Source of the DNA: Paenibacillus eucommiae | GTDB lineage: Bacteria > Bacillota > Bacilli > Paenibacillales > NBRC-103111 | Reading direction: 5' to 3' | DNA: 64,000 bases | NCBI RefSeq assembly: GCF_017874215.1 | Contig: NZ_JAGGLB010000010.1 | Location: 124,001-188,000, forward strand | Shown: piece by piece, positions 62,756 through 64,000 of the stretch | Numbering within the stretch: the first letter of the stretch is position 1 | How the letters are laid out: every line of letters starts with the position of its first letter | The notes under the pieces: generated by a model | What the model saw: only the letters and a program-made list of their open reading frames with translations | Database searches by the model: none | What the model was told of the DNA's origin: nothing | Made by a program: the position numbers and the translations under genes

Positions 62756-64000
62756 TTATTGGCCTGAAACCGCCTTCCTTAACTCCAGCGTCTTTTTATT
62801 CCAGGCTTCGATTCTGGGCTTGAGCGAATTTAAATCGCCACCCGACAGTATAATATCGGCCACACTCAAAAATGGATTTTCCTGGAATACCGGAATGGTC
62901 GGACCAGGACCGATACAGCACATATCCTTGGTCATTTTGACAGCTTCCGTATTTTTACCCTGCCACAAAGGTGACTCGTCGATATAGGCCTTCAACTCGT
63001 CGTCAATGACGAAAGCGTTGGAACCATGATCAATTTTCCATTTCTGCGCTTCAGCCTCGAATTGGAAGCTGATCCACTTCCACGCCTCTTCCTTATGCTT
63101 CGAGCTGGACAACAGACCAATTGGACCATAAATATGATGAGTAACCTGCGTTACTTTGCCTTTCGGGAACGGTAAGACATCGAATTTGAATTTTGCTTCT
63201 TTTTGCAGCGGTTCCAGAATAAAGTCCCCGCCGATCATGAACAATGTTTTGCCATTAATAAAGTTGCCGACAGAGCCGCCAAGCTCCTTCGTCTTATTGT
63301 TGCCCGGCAAGGAACCGTCTTTGGTCATAAACTCCTGTATCCATTTCACATCGTTCATCGCTTCCGGTTTATCCAGCACGCTCTGCGTCAGATCTTCATT
63401 CATATACCACAGATTAGGGGAGTTTCCGTTAGCAACCGACATCGCAGACAGGAAATATTGAGCGAAAATACCACTGTTCGTCAAGCCATATTCACCTGCC
63501 GCAGGGTCTGTGGCCGCTTTAGCAAGCTCGCGGAATTTATCGTAGGTCCAATCATTACCCGGCATTTCCAAGCCGTATTTAGCAAGCAGGTCCATGTTCA
63601 CCATGACCCACATCGGCACGTCTACGAACGGAATGGCATAACGCTGTCCTTGGGCATTATCGAATGATTCGAAGAATCCTTGCGGAAGCTTCTTACTTTT
63701 GAGCGATTCGTCTTTCTCAATGTAAGGCTTTAAATCTTCAAGCAAGCCTCCCTTTGTATATTGGCTTAAGTCGGTCAGCCAAGTCAGATCCGCTGGTGTT
63801 CCGGCAGCCTGCAGAGCGGCAATTTTCTCTATGATGCTCGTATCCAGGCCATTTGCCGGGTAGATCGGTTCAATGGTGATCCATGGGTATTTGGCGGTAA
63901 ATTTTTTGTACAGATCATCGTACGTATTGTTCCAAGTAACCAATTTTAACGTTACTGGCTCGTGCTTCTCCTCAGGCTTGACGGTCTCAGCAGCCTCTTT
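62756..64000 (-). CDS. Sugar ABC transporter substrate-binding protein (5' end outside window)
   Basis: This is the C-terminal 414 residues or so of a family 1 extracellular solute-binding protein. The frame stays open to the window edge. The first visible residues (KEAAETVKPEEKHEPVTLKL) look like the charged linker behind a lipoprotein signal, followed by VTWNNTYDDLYKKFTAKYPWITIEPIYP, the start of the first lobe. The signal peptide and start codon lie beyond position 64000. It reads into the Gfo oxidoreductase and isomerase genes (69 bp gap), so the three form a sugar uptake and conversion unit; permease genes may lie elsewhere. Confidence 0.9.
   Translation of the reverse strand, partial: KEAAETVKPEEKHEPVTLKLVTWNNTYDDLYKKFTAKYPWITIEPIYPANGLDTSIIEKIAALQAAGTPADLTWLTDLSQYTKGGLLEDLKPYIEKDESLKSKKLPQGFFESFDNAQGQRYAIPFVDVPMWVMVNMDLLAKYGLEMPGNDWTYDKFRELAKAATDPAAGEYGLTNSGIFAQYFLSAMSVANGNSPNLWYMNEDLTQSVLDKPEAMNDVKWIQEFMTKDGSLPGNNKTKELGGSVGNFINGKTLFMIGGDFILEPLQKEAKFKFDVLPFPKGKVTQVTHHIYGPIGLLSSSKHKEEAWKWISFQFEAEAQKWKIDHGSNAFVIDDELKAYIDESPLWQGKNTEAVKMTKDMCCIGPGPTIPVFQENPFLSVADIILSGGDLNSLKPRIEAWNKKTLELRKAVSGQ

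Overview
The window looks like chromosomal DNA of a Paenibacillus-type Firmicute (Paenibacillaceae). This rests on the kinds of protein encoded: Lpl/Ytc-type sugar ABC transporters with AraC regulators, a YheC/YheD spore-coat ATP-grasp protein, a copper-amine-oxidase-like stalk domain protein, a Btr-like AraC/substrate-binding fusion, DUF445 pairs, and strong AGGAGG-type ribosome binding sites. I saw no rRNA, tRNA, CRISPR array or transposase gene.

Layout. (1) 1-5057, minus strand: AraC regulator, secreted beta-helix protein and sugar-binding lipoprotein, followed at the left edge by the damaged-looking start of another gene. (2) 5756-15327, minus strand: an operon of two permeases, a binding lipoprotein, a Gfo/Idh/MocA oxidoreductase, a membrane AraC regulator, a second Gfo oxidoreductase and an alpha/beta hydrolase. 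(3) 15814-31265, mixed: stalk-domain protein, primase-helicase interrupted by an amber codon, NlpC/P60 protein, split CHR transporter, YheC-like protein, acyltransferase plus AMP ligase, ilvD, and a Fur-box-preceded iron-siderophore binding protein with its AraC-type regulator. (4) 31272-41095: spermidine-synthase-like protein, then a second sugar operon (binding protein, two permeases, Gfo oxidoreductase, GH38 mannosidase) with a divergent AraC gene. (5) 41213-53483: GNAT acetyltransferase, trimmed Crp/Fnr regulator, flavohaemoprotein, NAD-binding protein, two DUF445 proteins, and a coupled aldo/keto reductase-SNF2-SWIM set. (6) 54613-64000: lipoprotein, ThrE-type exporter pair, stand-alone ParB-like protein, PerR-box catalase, and a third sugar cluster (sugar isomerase, Gfo oxidoreductase, binding protein) cut by the window end.

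Much of the coding DNA serves uptake and oxidation-linked breakdown of carbohydrates: four clusters, each with its own binding lipoprotein. Two clusters share an almost identical Gfo oxidoreductase. Stress and iron functions (catalase, flavohaemoprotein, siderophore uptake) each have a recognisable operator: a PerR box, a Crp/Fnr site and a Fur box.

The most unusual feature is non-coding. Eight long intergenic spaces hold copies, some truncated or inverted, of one repeat family of about 500 bp. Its left half is a nested long inverted repeat. Its right half carries four 24-25 bp palindromes (TTTAACGATG, 5-nt loop, CATCGTTAAA) with start spacings of 52, 62 and 51 bp, conserved to within 2 bp in six copies. 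One copy holds a 168 bp inverted-repeat element inserted exactly in the loop of its fourth palindrome. Another holds a 325 bp inverted-repeat cassette of 52 bp tandem repeats. These nested insertions give a relative history for the family, whose function I cannot name.
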